A DNA stretch of 64,000 nucleotides from Pogostemon cablin (taxonomy: Eukaryota; Streptophyta; Magnoliopsida; Lamiales; Lamiaceae), in NCBI GenBank assembly GCA_023678885.1, contig CM042955.1:38224088-38288087 (forward strand). Direction: 5' to 3'. Below, piece by piece: positions 46,082 through 57,089 of this stretch. How positions within the stretch are numbered: the first letter of the stretch is position 1; every line of letters begins with the position of its first letter. Both the position numbers and the translations under genes were made by a program. Under the pieces are notes generated by a model. That model made no database searches and had not been told where the DNA came from. It saw nothing but the letters and a program-made list of their open reading frames with translations.

Positions 46082-46497
46082 TGTAAATAATAATTAATAT
46101 AATAAATATTAATTATAAATCCACATATGAAAGTAAAGTGGATAAGAGAGAAAGAGGAAGTTAAAAGTAGTTTTAACTTCTCCTTGAAGATTTTTTTTGA
46201 TTCTGCGTAAGCAGTTATCAGAACATGCATTCAGAACAAGCAGAACGAAGAACGTAGAGAATAGTCTTCTCTCTCGTTTTCTCTCCCGATTTCACATCAC
46301 AAATCCAGTTAACATATTCCGGATTAGTACCATATCGTGGAATACAATCTTTCAACCCCGTGTTGGAGATTTGATCTAGAGATCACGGTTTAACGACGTG
46401 AGTACCAACAGGTTCGTACTTTCTTCTTCCGCTGCAACGAGAACTCAAAGGAGAAAGGTATGGTTTCTCCCTGTGTATGAAAGTGAGTTTTCCAACA
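46082..46497 (+). repeat. 3' LTR of copia B
   Basis: It is 416 bp and matches the 5' LTR with one difference. It is followed by the target duplication CCTTC. Confidence 0.95.
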
Positions 46498-46773
46498 CCT
46501 TCTTTACTCAAGCCGTGACAACCACTGATTGTCTATCAACAGCCCATCAACAGCGCCGCTTTCACCGTGATTATCGGACGATCCAACTCCGCCATCAATT
46601 TTTACCGTTGATCAACCGTGTGGTGCTCAAGTGTGTGGTGCCGTGAACAATTTAGGATTGTAACAATGATCAAACGTAAAACCTTTTACTATGCGATCAT
46701 TATCCAAAATAATTCACATAGTTCACATCAAACCCAAGTCTGTTTTGCCTTAGAACCTCGCTCTGATACCAAT
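46498..46773 (-). other. Leader remainder and primer site of copia A
   Basis: After copia B the leader of copia A resumes. The primer site GCTCTGATACCA at 46760-46771 reads TGGTATCAGAGC on the minus strand, two bases inside the 5' LTR at 46774. Confidence 0.85.
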
Positions 46774-47967
46774 TGTTGGAGTTTCGGATCCTTAGGCTAA
46801 CGTGAACAATTAGGACTTGATATAATTCTACTGCAGCGGAAGTACAAGAGTAGAATTTCCTTTCACCGGGTTTGATGTAGAGGATGAACAGCGAAACGAC
46901 CTTTCGATCTTCTGTTGTATTTTTAAGCCTCTTCTTGACGTTGTGTGGGCAACGAACTCCAAGGAGATCTTATTCCGCAGCCCTCTCACTCTCACGAACA
47001 TTCTCTAGAGTTGAGATGTATGTTCTCTAGTGAAATGAGTGCTAAGGATGACTGTATATATATAGACTACAACAGGGATCAGGAGGAAAAATTAGGGTGT
47101 TGGCCTCCCATTGGTTAAGTATCCGAGTTTAGCTCAAAATTTATACTTAAATCTAATAATAATAAATCATTCCACTAAATAAATATTATTGAACTGCCAC
47201 CCTAATCCCAAATTACGTTTATGGGCTCCTTCTTATTATTATGAGTCCGTTAATCTCCCCATATTTATGATTCAATGCCTATTAATTAATAAAGTTACTG
47301 ACAACTTTATTAATTAATTTATTCCAAGAGTAGTACCACTCAACATTATTATCATGCCGGAATAAATCCACTTGCAAGATTTATATGATAATCCTTATGA
47401 GCTCCTCAAGGGGACATCATCAACCAATTCCGTTAGGACACGGATTCCTTCTACAATCAACAGCAGAGACAGCACCATTTCCCAACTCATCGAGCATATT
47501 GATTTAGCTATTAAATCTCACCCATTGATGAATTAAAGAAATAAATACTGGCTTACGTGTCGATGTTATTGTATAGGGATTAAGAGTACGAACTTCTATA
47601 ATTAACAGAGATCAAGTTCTATTATATAGTCAGTATAAATCGAACGATCTCAACTGTGGTCCTGCTTAATACACTCAAAGTGCACTAGTGTAATTTTATA
47701 GTCAAGACAGACTAATACCAAATCACACTACAACCATACCGATAGATAATCCCCATCTATCTCGATTGTGAATATCTATTTATACTTTATAAAGAGCCGA
47801 TAATATGATCTTCCGTGTGACGCCGCACACCACATTATCTACAGTATAAAGTAAATGGACTTTTGCAACAACATTATTATTGTAAACGTTTGACCATATG
47901 ATTCTCATTTCAAATATTATGAAAACATTGTTTACCAAAAGCAAGACTTTTAGTATACATTCCAACA
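46774..47967 (-). repeat. 5' LTR of copia A
   Basis: It is 1194 bp, the partner of 33139-34337. A TATATATATAGAC tract at about 47053-47066 could supply a minus-strand TATA box. Confidence 0.9.
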
Positions 47968-48114
47968 TGGATTATGTATTAAAATATGATTTTAGTGTGT
48001 TATAATACAATTTATTGTTAACATACTTTAACTATAAATAAACATACTTTAACTTTACAATAAGCATACTATAGTGATGGGCCGACCCGTCTCACAAGAG
48101 AGTTACTCTTATCC

Positions 48115-48831
48115 ACCATGTTAACAAAGGTAAATGACTTGATTGTCCTCTTCATTTTAACTTAATTTTATTCGTTCATCCTTCTCCAACAGAAGGACAG
48201 ACCCTCTCCCCTGTCTTCCTCTTTCTTCCGCCACAATCGGTGGTGGAGCCACGCCGTCGACGGCGATGAAATTCTTGACAGTAGTGGGCGATCGACGGCG
48301 TGATGAAATTCTCTTCGGTAGTGGGCGATTGTGATTGGAGACGAGAGACAGTGACGACTGCCGACGGTACGATTTTGGCGGTAGCAACGGTGGGCAGGGT
48401 GGGCAGTCGTTTGCGTGAACAGTGACAGCAGATGCTGGTCACAGGTGGTGGTGAGTGATTCCAGCAAGGGAAAGAAAGGTTGGTGGTTTGCAGCGAGTCG
48501 GGATTTAGATCCGCGCCGGTAACGGTGGTGCACGGTGGTATGGCGGTGACTTTTTTGGCGATTGGGACTCAGATCAGACGACGATGGGTGGAGTCGGATT
48601 CAGAGATGGCGTCTTCCGACAGATTTAGCAGCGGCGTCTTCCGGGAGCGTGGTGAGGCTGCTTAACGTGTTGGGAGGAGTGAGAGGAGAAAGAAAGCATC
48701 TGGTAGTGAGAGAATTGAGGGAGAAGCAGATGGTAGTGAGAGAAAAATGGAGATTTGAGGGAGAAGCAGTGGAGAAAATTTTATATAATTTCTAAGGGCA
48801 ATTTTGTAAAATACTTTATTAAAACCCTCAT
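48115..48831. other. GC-rich core of the Pack-MULE-like element
   Basis: It is clearly more GC-rich than the arms, with GGTGGTG/CGGCG words. Minus-strand frames at about 48157-48533 are open in all three phases and share no known domain, so a specific protein cannot be claimed. The stretch could be a captured host gene fragment, perhaps part of a 5' region. Confidence 0.35.
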
Positions 48832-49186
48832 GATAAAGTACTCTCTTGTGACACGTGTTATTTGTGAGACGGGTGTGAGACGGGTCGACCCATAAGCAGT
48901 AGAATTAAAGTATATTTATTTGTAGTTAAAGTATGTTAATAATAAATTGTATTATAACACACTAAAATCATACTTTAATGCATTATTTTAACACATTTTA
49001 AAAAATATACTTTAACAACTATTAAACATACTTTATGTATACAATAAGTATACTTTAGTGATGGATTGACCCGTCTCACTAAATAACCCGTCTCATAAGA
49101 GACTTTGTCAAGTGTTAACCTTTAATTTATGGTTAATTTAACCATAGGTTGGGGTAACCCTGCCCCGAAAGTAAACGACCCTTAAC

Positions 49187-50100
49187 CCTATTATGAATTA
49201 ATCGAGATCTTAAATGTAAAGCAGTAGCATACCTTGGATCCATTGAATCCTCTAGGCGGAACACGAACTCGGTAGCATACATTGGATCCATTGAGTCCTC
49301 TAGGCGGAACACGAACTCGGATCAGTGGTCTTATGACCTTCCTCAACTAAGCCTTCTTATTCATAATGGGACCGCAGTAATCCCTCCCGATGGGGAGAAG
49401 GGAAGACCATGTGGACCGCAGTAATCCCTCCCGATAGGGAGAATGATCTTAGGCGGAATACGAACTCGGGATCAGTGGTCTTATGGACTTCCTCAACTAA
49501 GCCTCCTTATTCCTAATGGGACCACTGTAATCCCTCCCGATGGGGAGAAGTGAAGACCATGTTCGGCTTGAGACCATAACCTGTGAGCCTTTATATACTA
49601 TATAACTGGGCCACCCATAATCACCCAGTCATGTAGTATTGGGTGTCTACTCAATTGGCCCATTTCTCATGGACTTATCAATTAAATTGGATCACTTAAT
49701 TAAGTCCATAAAATAATTAAATAGCTAATATAATTATATAATATTATATTACCCACAATTAGATTATACAGGAAATTAAAAATTTCTTAACAAAGAGATA
49801 TATTAAAGAGATCTATCATAATATTACTTTTAAATAAATTATTAAGAGATTTTATTTTTTTAAGTATAAGTGGACAAAGTATTCAATAAATTATCCTTTG
49901 TCACGTTCTTCTGTAGGTTCTTGATATTACTTTTAAATAAATATTACTTCAAAATACTCCAAATAGTATATCAAGTTTATTAAAAAAAATATCTATCACT
50001 TGAATATGTTAATTATAATAGCAAGTGTTATTTTTAGAGAAATAATTTCAATTAATTTTATGATTTTTGACCGAATAATATTTATTTGAATTATATCTAA
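49187..50100 (-). mobile_element. Interrupted LTR of the old copia element (copia C)
   Basis: This resumes after the outer TIR element. In the minus direction it holds a TATA box (TATATAAAGG, plus 49588-49597). Downstream of it lie three copies of an AGTAATCCCTCCCGATGGGG-type repeat (about 49376, 49418 and 49528) and two 48-base units with CTAGGCGGAACACGAACTCGG-like sequence (49224-49320). It leads to the primer site at 29766-29775 once the insertion is removed. The upstream LTR border could not be fixed. Confidence 0.45.
49588..49597 (-). promoter_or_regulatory. TATA box of the copia C LTR
   Basis: The minus strand reads TATATAAAGG, with transcription pointing toward the primer site at 29766. 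It supports reading this segment as an LTR. Confidence 0.45.
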
Positions 50101-50369
50101 TTTAATATTTAAATATTAATTAAAAAGTAATGTAGTTATGGGCAAAGCACTTCTAAAACTTTATGAGATGTTAAGTTGATCAATTCATATATGTTTACTA
50201 ATATCTTTTGCATTGAGATTAAAATGCATTTTTTTCAAAATTATAAGATCAAACTATATATTACTAATTTATAAATATTAATCAATTAATGAAATGTTTT
50301 ACTATTAATTAACTCAACCAAACTTCCATTGCATATAATTTAAAAGACTCATCTAAAGTTTTGTGTATA

Positions 50370-51390
50370 CAATTATTTAATTATTTTAATGGGGGGCTGA
50401 GATTTATTTGAAAATTTTGAATATATTCAAAGATATTATTCAATTTTTAATATATAAATATCTTATTCCTGATTTGAAAAAGTCATAATTATAATTAGAA
50501 ATAATTACTAGTAGGTACACACTTTGTACACCTAATTACTATTAAATACATTGATTTAAAATAATTATTATTATATACAAAATATTAAAAAATACTCCAA
50601 ATATACCCCTAAATCCATATACCTTTAAACCACAAACCCCAACCCCCAACCACCACCGGAGCTACGGCGGCCGGAAAATATCGCCGGTCGTCGGAAAACG
50701 CCACCGTCGCCACTGCTAGAAATCTGACCTCGCCGGGAAAAAAAACTGGTCGCTAGAAAAGCTGCCGGACCGCTGCCGCCGCCACCAGACCACCACATTT
50801 TTTTCCTGCACACACTTTTTTTAACTGCACACAATTTTTTTGCTGCACACACTTTGCTGCACATGAACTTTTGCTGCACACAATATTTATGTGCAGCACA
50901 TTGTAGGGGTAATATTGAAATATCACTATATATTTTTGTAGTTAGTAGTAATACTTTTGTATGTTTGTATCTCATAGTAATTTAGAGTTTTTTTGTGTAC
51001 CTAATAGTAATTCTCCCTAATTATTTAATTATTTTAATAGGTAGCTAAGATTTGACCCTAAACCTTAAACTTTCTGGAAACATTATGTCATACGTAAACC
51101 CTAAAACCTAAACCCTTATAATTATTTAATTATTTTAATTGGTGACTGAAGTTAGTTCGAAAAATAGAAGGTCAAGATTTGGATTAAATTATTTTCTGAT
51201 TTGAAAAAATCATAATTATAATTATTTAATTGTTTTAATTTAATAGGTGGCTGACTGAAAATATATATCATGTCATAAACTCAAAACCTAAACCCTAAAC
51301 CCTCTGTAGACCCTAAACCCTTAACTGTAAATCCTTATAATTATTTAATTATTTTAGTGGGTGGTTAAAATTTGTTTAAAAAATATATGG
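50370..51390. repeat. Degenerate tandem array with telomere-like motifs
   Basis: Units start with AATTATTTAATTATTTTAAT near 50370, 51020, 51118, 51213 and 51338, each followed by a GGTGGCTGA-like stretch. Between them are degenerate plant telomere words: ACCCTAAACCTTAAAC near 51054, AAACCCTAAAACCTAAACCC near 51096, and AACCTAAACCCTAAACCCTC near 51286. The MITE at 50497-51018 interrupts the array. Confidence 0.6.
50497..51018. mobile_element. MITE of the TTACTATTAG family, inverted copy
   Basis: It is the reverse orientation of 31479-32131: same ends, same ACCCCTA and GTGCAGCACAT frames, and a GC-rich CCGGAGC/GCCGGAAAA core that is shorter and lacks the poly-T runs. Confidence 0.7.
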
Positions 51391-52130
51391 CACTACAGGA
51401 GTATACGTTTTGTGACGAAAAAATTTTGCGACAATAGGTTTTCGTCATTTTATGTAATTCAAAAGTGAAAAAAAAAATTTCGTCATGAAAATGTATCCTT
51501 TAGCGACATAATATGTTGTTGTCATCATATGTAATTTTATTCGTCACTCTTTATTCTATTTCGTGACGAAATTGATATATGCGTTACCATTTTATATAAC
51601 AATATCTTCTTTCAACAAAAATTAAAAAGTTAGTCCCTAAATGTCAAATTTATAGTAATTAGCGACGAATAATAATGTCATGATTAATATATATTTTTAT
51701 GATGAAAATAAACTTGTCATAAAATTTTTAAACAATTAGTGACACTATATATTTTGTCACTAATAACTTACTGAAGCGACGAAAAATAGAAATCGTAATT
51801 TTTTTATTAATGTTGTTGCATCTATGTGTAATTTTATTCTTCACTATATAGTTTATTTCGTGACGACATTGGTACGTGCATTACGATTTTATATAAGAAT
51901 ATTATCTTAATAAAAAATTAAAGGTTAGTTCTTTAATGATAAATTTATAATAATTAGCGATGAATATTAATGTCATGATTTAAATATATTTTTATGATCA
52001 AAATAAAATTGTCATGAAATTTTAAACAATTAGTGATATTATATATTTTGTCACTAAATACTTACTAAAGTGACAATAAATCAAAATTGTTATCTATTTA
52101 TATTAGTAACTGATTTATACTTTAACAAAA
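51391..52130. mobile_element. End of a CACTA (En/Spm-like) transposon
   Basis: It begins CACTACAGGAGTATACG and is followed by many subterminal words of the GTGACGAAA/TTTCGTCA/TAGCGACGAA type in both orientations, typical of CACTA ends. The opposite TGTAGTG end was not found in the window, so this element is truncated or its other end was lost. The transposase remnant at 58074-60345 may belong to it. Confidence 0.65.
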
Positions 52131-53440
52131 CACATAAATCTTGACAAATTTAAAATTTGTTATTCTTTGAAAACAAAATTTGTTGTTTTCATTAAAATTT
52201 TATCAAAAATTATTCCATAACCACCTTTAAATCAAATAAAATAATTAAGAATTTTAAAATAAAAATAAGAATACTCTAAATAATTACTCTATTAACTCTA
52301 GGTGCATTGGTGTACGTGTGCACCACATAATATCCCTATATTTTATACATATATATATAATTAAATACTCCATAAATTATATAACATAATATTATTAATA
52401 ATAATTCGGAAGCAAATTCTTTCTTTAACTCTTTTAAAAATACACATGATATCATTTAATATTTCTTATGTTATAGTTGTTTATTTTTACTAGGTGATCA
52501 ATTTTCATTCTCAACCTTTACATTTCATAATTAAGTTATTAATTTATATTCTTAACCTACCAACTCTTAATTTTTAATGAGATCCGTTTTAAACTGTCCA
52601 TTCAAATACAAATTTTTAATTTTTTTTTTATCAATTGTTGAATTATTTAAAAATATAATTAATTAAATTTGAGGCAAATTACATGATTTTTAATAATTTT
52701 TTTACAATATATTTAATTTTAAGATGTAATCTATTCGTTATATTTAAATTATTTAATGTGAATTAATTTTTCATTAATTAAAAATTTTTGAACAAATGTC
52801 TGAATATAAAAGATTATAAGAAAAATTTTATGATTAAATTGAAAAAATAAAAAAATTTATGTATTTTTAATTGATAAAATAAAGATTGTGATTAAATTTA
52901 GAAAAAATAAGAAGATCATGTCTTATAGTTGAATAAAGAAAAGAGAAAAAAAAATGTATTTTAATGCAATTAACTCTATAATAATTTAAATAAATAAAAA
53001 TGCCAAAATACTATATTTTAATTCTTAATTTGAGAAAATAAAAAAAATATTTTGATAATCTAAACATTAATTAAATTAAACCTCATTATTATTATAAACT
53101 GCACTAGCTGCTTTGTTATGTGAACTAATATTTTATGAGGTAAAAATACATTTAGATTTTTATTAAATCCTCCCATCACATTAATAATATAAATAATTAC
53201 TAATTGTTCAACTTAAACATAAATTTTTAAAAAAAAGCAATTTAAATAATTGGAATGAATGTATTATAAACTTCTTTTCTATTAAAAAAAATTAAGATAA
53301 TTATTTAAGCAAAGGAAAAAAGTCATACGTAATTATATTTTAAAATTTTTATAGTTAGTTTTACATTCATGACATGTCCATTTTCATATATTACATTAAT
53401 ACTTTCTATTATTTTTTTAATTTAATACTTTACTGTAGGA
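52131..53440. other. AT-rich non-coding stretch
   Basis: Very AT-rich, with poly-A and poly-T runs. A GGTGCATTGGTGTACGTGTGCACCAC palindromic region near 52301-52326 resembles the sequence near 11858-11885. No ORF of note. Confidence 0.6.
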
Positions 53441-53449
53441 TGAGAACAC

Positions 53450-54439
53450 AACACGTAACTAGTCTAATTTCTTTCCACGTCTCCCATTCCTTCAATACGT
53501 AGCTTTTGCTCTTCTCTGCCTCTCAGAATACCTTATTCTCCTCTTACTTACATATATCCAATTATCAAGAATGCTATTAAGCTTCTACTGCAAAATTCTG
53601 AAATCCTTGCTCGAGATGTTAACTGATGTTTCTCTTATTCATCATTTCTTACTTTTACATAATACCTGTTTCTCCTCTTTCTTATATCTAGCCAAGTAAA
53701 ATGCTCAACTAAAGGTTTCCTTCGAAAATCATCAGCCGTTAGAGATTGCTATCTATCCACACGCAATTCTTTGTGGTTTCTCACTTATACAGGTGCCCCT
53801 TTCAAGGTAATTTGAATGTGTCTGCTCTTTCTGCATTCGTTCTCTCTCAAGCCGATTATACAGTACATTTTAGCATCTTCTAAATAATTTGGATTTTTTT
53901 TGTTTTGCAGCTTGTTTCTGTACTCATCGACGAATTAGATTCCAGTATACTGATTTTGATAGCTGGGACATTGTCAGGTGAGTTTCTCCACCTGTGTTGG
54001 TTTCACTTCTTCTCTTGATTCCTATTTTATTTGAAGCTATAGTTGTGGATGATATGTTACACCTTATACCTTTCACTTGCCCGGCCTACAAAGTGTTCGA
54101 TGAATTGCTCCAAAAAAATGCAATAGTGAAGTTATGAAAGGGGCATAGGAACGATTATTTTTAGGGATTGTGGAGTAGCTTTACATTATTGATATTGCAT
54201 GTAATCAAGTTAGTTCATCATCTTCTTCTTTAAGATGTATATTTATTTTTGCATTTTAAAATTTTTTGTTATTCAGGTGTGCTTATAGTTTTGGATCGAC
54301 TGAATCTACTCGTTTGTTTTTAAAAACAAAAACAAAAATAAAAATAGAATTCTTTTCTAACTGTATATTTTTGCCAATGTGGAGTATATTTTGGGGCTTT
54401 GGTGTATCATGAACTAGAGAAGTAGAGAAAGTAGGAAAC
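53450..54439 (+). other. Possible spliced transcript segment of unknown origin
   Basis: Sequence less AT-rich than its left flank carries plausible plant splice signals: CTTTCAAG|GTAATTTG near 53807, TTGTTTTGCAG|CTTG near 53910, ACATTGTCAG|GTGAGTTT near 53976. No exon gives a recognisable protein; the longest short frame starts near 53571 (about 42 codons). It could be the 5' part of a host gene or non-coding RNA, or a gene fragment carried by the CACTA element. Weak support. Confidence 0.25.
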
Positions 54440-54444
54440 ATAGC

Positions 54445-55303
54445 TGTAACAACAAATTTTTATGTATTTATAATAAAATAAATATAACAGAATTACAATA
54501 ATAATCCAACTGGATTAAACTTGATAATTTAGGAAACAATCTCTATCAATCCTCTGATTTTTCTCTCGAACCAATTTGGACTTGACTTTGACTTGTTGAC
54601 TTGACTTTGACTGAAGTGTGTTGACTATGCTGACTATGTGGACTACGTATGTTGATTTGAGTCGGATCTTCAATTGAAACTTGTCCGGACTCAAATATAG
54701 AAGGTGTATAACGTTAATCCGGAGGAGTCAAGCCTTTGTTCGGATTAAACGCTATTCTTGAAGCTTTCCGTGAAGAACGCTGAAGAACTTGTGTTAAATA
54801 ACGCCGGATCGAAGGGGTTTAGCACCTTAATCTCCAATCGGTTGCTATTACTTATGAAGAACACCGAATCGAAGAGGTTTAGAACCTTGCTCTTCGATTT
54901 GGAGACTGTTCTTCGCTTGAAGATGCTTGAAGTATTCAAGGGAGCACTGTTTGTACACTTGATCTCTTCAGAGCGTTTGTCTTCAGATGTTTTCCAGTGT
55001 GTCTGGAATGAATGAAGGAGGGCTCCTTATATAGGTGGAGGGTGAGGATGCCCCATAAATAACTCGCAGTCTGATTGGTCCAGGGCTGATTTGACCTAAT
55101 TCTGCGGGCTTGGGCCTTTCACTTGCTTAGGCTTCAAGTCAGACTTATTTAATTGGATTTGACCTAATTTATTAATTATTTACTCATTTATTTTAGGAAA
55201 TTATTTATTTAAATTCCATAATAAATAAATAATTAATTGACAATTATTGCATTAATTTGTCACATATTTTTCTTTAATAGACAATAAAATTCAAGTGCCT
55301 ACA
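54445..55303 (-). repeat. Solo LTR related to the Tat element
   Basis: It is 859 bp, TGTAACAAC...GTGCCTACA on the plus strand, with a perfect ATAGC duplication (54440-54444 and 55304-55308). On the minus strand it starts TGTAGGCACTTGAATTTTAT and ends TTTGTTGTTACA, matching both ends of the Tat LTR, including the TTATTATGGAATTTAAATAA stretch. The middle has diverged, so it is a sister family. A minus TATA box (CTATATAAGG) lies at 55025-55034. No internal region is present. Confidence 0.88.
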
Positions 55304-55308
55304 ATAGC

Positions 55309-57084
55309 AAAAGTAATTAATTTCTGTCTATGAACTAGAAAGATATTTGCTGTTATTTTCCCTCTGTTTATAACCATTATATTTCTGACCTTTTTGGTGG
55401 GTTCATTGAAACATTGAGTCTTCTTTTGGGCTTCATTAAATAATCAGTACCTGCGGCTTCATGCTATGCTCCATATTCATATGTTTCTTTAATAGCATGT
55501 TAAGATTTTCTTATATAGTAAATTTGCTAGTTCTACTTAACTCTCTCACTACCCCTAAATAATCAGGAGTAGAGCTCTCAAAAAAGAAAGAGGAAGAAAG
55601 TGGATGGAGAGAACAAGAGAGAAGGTTGAAATATGACATTTTTGTTAAATGTATTAAATATTTAATGAGTAATTAAACTCTATACGTATTCAAAGTTTCT
55701 GTTCAGAATTTGTATGTTTTATTTTTAATGTACTTATCTTATTTTTTCACATAGATTTTGTAATGGAAGGTAAGAGTTCAAATGTGAAGGGAACTTCTTG
55801 AAGAAAAAGGCATCGTAGAAGAGAATGAAAGAAAATGGTTTGCTATAACTTGTGTATTTTTATATATTTTGGTTTACTATAACTTGTGTATTTCTATATA
55901 TTTTGGCATTACCTGTGGATGTTCTCAATTAGTTGCAATTTGCTTAACAGGTTATGGCCATGGAGAAAGCAGAAAAAGAGAGGAAAAAGAGCTAGGGGAA
56001 GATTCGTCAAAAGTTGGACGAAGATAAGGTCCTTGTGATATTTTTGTTCTAACTTTTAATATTTTGAACTAATTAACGTTGATACTAAAGAAGTTTCCTA
56101 AAAGTTTATATGATGAGTCTTATAATGGCATGACATAAAATCTAGTTGTTGTGGATAATTGGACTGTTTAAAATATAGTTTGGGTGTGAATTGATATGGC
56201 ATGTTTAACAAGTTAGATTAGCTGAATTGGAAAAAGAAAATGTCCTGTTACCCTGTTCTTAATGGATTGAATGAAAATATAGACTAGGGACAATAGAAGC
56301 ATATCCCTTAGTAGGTGGTTGATTATGTTGTATGCACAGTAAAATAAATATACAGATACTCATATCCGCAAAGCTTTTTTGAGTTTCAAGAAATCACGAA
56401 TTTCACATATATTTCTTCCGCAGTGGGGCTTTTTGACAATTTATGTACAACTATTGTTGATTACTACTGCCTATATCTCGTGGAGTTGGGAGCAAACGGT
56501 ATGCAGAAATCGGGGAAGGCCAGTTCAAAGTCTCCATTTTGATGCATTGTATCTGTTCCTGCTTTTTCTCTGTGAGAATTCATCCCCTTTCTTTTTCTTT
56601 TCCTTTTAAATTTATTGTTTCTGTTAAATTTTGAATGATCTGTTTGTTAGGTGCTTTCTTTAATATTGAGAGCTTGAATTTTCAACTGGGAGTTCGTTTG
56701 TGATATTTTGATTTATGAGGAAACAAAGAAATTTCTCAATTAGTTTTTTCGGGCTTAAGTAAATTAGTATTGGCTGTAATTTTGGTCTTATTATTGTGAT
56801 TCCAGCATTGGCTTATGAGAAGAAGAGCACCATTTGAAACTGTAATCAGGACATTTAGTTTTAACACTAGGGACTAAATCTAAGGACATTTTCATTCAAG
56901 TGACAGTTTCTACTCGTTTATAAGCTAATGACTGGAATCTTCTCGCCTTTTGAGGATTATCCTCAACATGTTAATATATTAGAGAACTACATTATGAATA
57001 AAAATCTGACACAGTTCATACTTTATTTGATGCCATTGTTTTGATAAATAACACCATGTAGCATAAATGTAGAGCATTGCCATG
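55309..57084 (+). other. Region with splice-like signals, no clear gene
   Basis: This continues 53450-54439 if the solo LTR is removed. Candidate exons have proper AG/GT borders: near 55755-55769 (TTCACATAG|ATTTTG...GGAAG|GTAAG), near 55952-56029 (TTAACAG|GTTATGG...GATAAG|GTCC), and near 56419-56500 (TTCCGCAG|TGGGGC...AAACG|GTATGC). The second contains MAMEKAEKERKK followed by a stop. The third is hydrophobic in one frame. No protein family is recognised. Confidence 0.25.
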
Positions 57085-57089
57085 CAAAT

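Larger units (their letters stand above)
38672..46497 (+). mobile_element. Copia B: Ty1/copia element, very recent, with broken pol
   Basis: LTRs of 416 bp (38672-39087 and 46082-46497) differ at one base, and the target duplication CCTTC is perfect (38667-38671 and 46498-46502). It has an initiator tRNA-Met primer site, a GC-rich leader with hairpins, an unknown 182-codon ORF, decayed gag and pol on the plus strand, and a GAGTGGGAGA polypurine tract. It inserted into the leader of copia A in the opposite orientation. Confidence 0.93.
33139..47967 (-). mobile_element. Copia A: Ty1/copia element, minus strand, decayed
   Basis: LTRs TGTTGGAG...CCAACA at 33139-34337 and 46774-47967, with an initiator tRNA-Met primer site at 46760-46771 (minus) and a polypurine tract at 34338-34350. 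The flanks TGAAT and TGGAT are an imperfect 5-bp duplication. LTRs differ by roughly 3-4% by eye. Pol is full of stops. Copia B (38672-46497) is inserted in its leader region, and copia A itself split the Pack-MULE-like element. Confidence 0.85.
33015..49109. mobile_element. Pack-MULE-like element with long inverted arms and GC-rich core
   Basis: Without the inserted copia element the unit is about 1.27 kb. The left arm (33015-33138 plus 47968-48114) and right arm (48832-49109) are inverted copies of about 270 bp. They start GACAAAGTCTCTT, have GTGAGACGGGT motifs and repeated AAAGTATGTT units. Between them is about 717 bp of GC-rich unique sequence. Long TIRs around a gene-like core are typical of Pack-MULEs. 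No 9-bp target duplication was found, so the class is not proven. Confidence 0.5.
29800..49181. mobile_element. Outer TIR element (GGGYCGTTTACTT ends), heavily invaded
   Basis: Left end GGGCCGTTTACTT and right end, read inverted, GGGTCGTTTACTT. TTAAC flanks both sides (29795-29799 and 49182-49186). Its own sequence is only about 360 bp: 29800-29929, 32867-33014 and 49110-49181. It includes a direct repeat of about 105 bases (29817-29929 and 32869-32971) on either side of the hAT-like insertion. No transposase was seen. The superfamily is uncertain. Confidence 0.45.

Noticed and set aside
48157..48533. Minus-strand frames in the Pack-MULE-like core as a gene
   Set aside because: All three phases are open with Arg/His-rich products and no domain; kept only as possible captured DNA.
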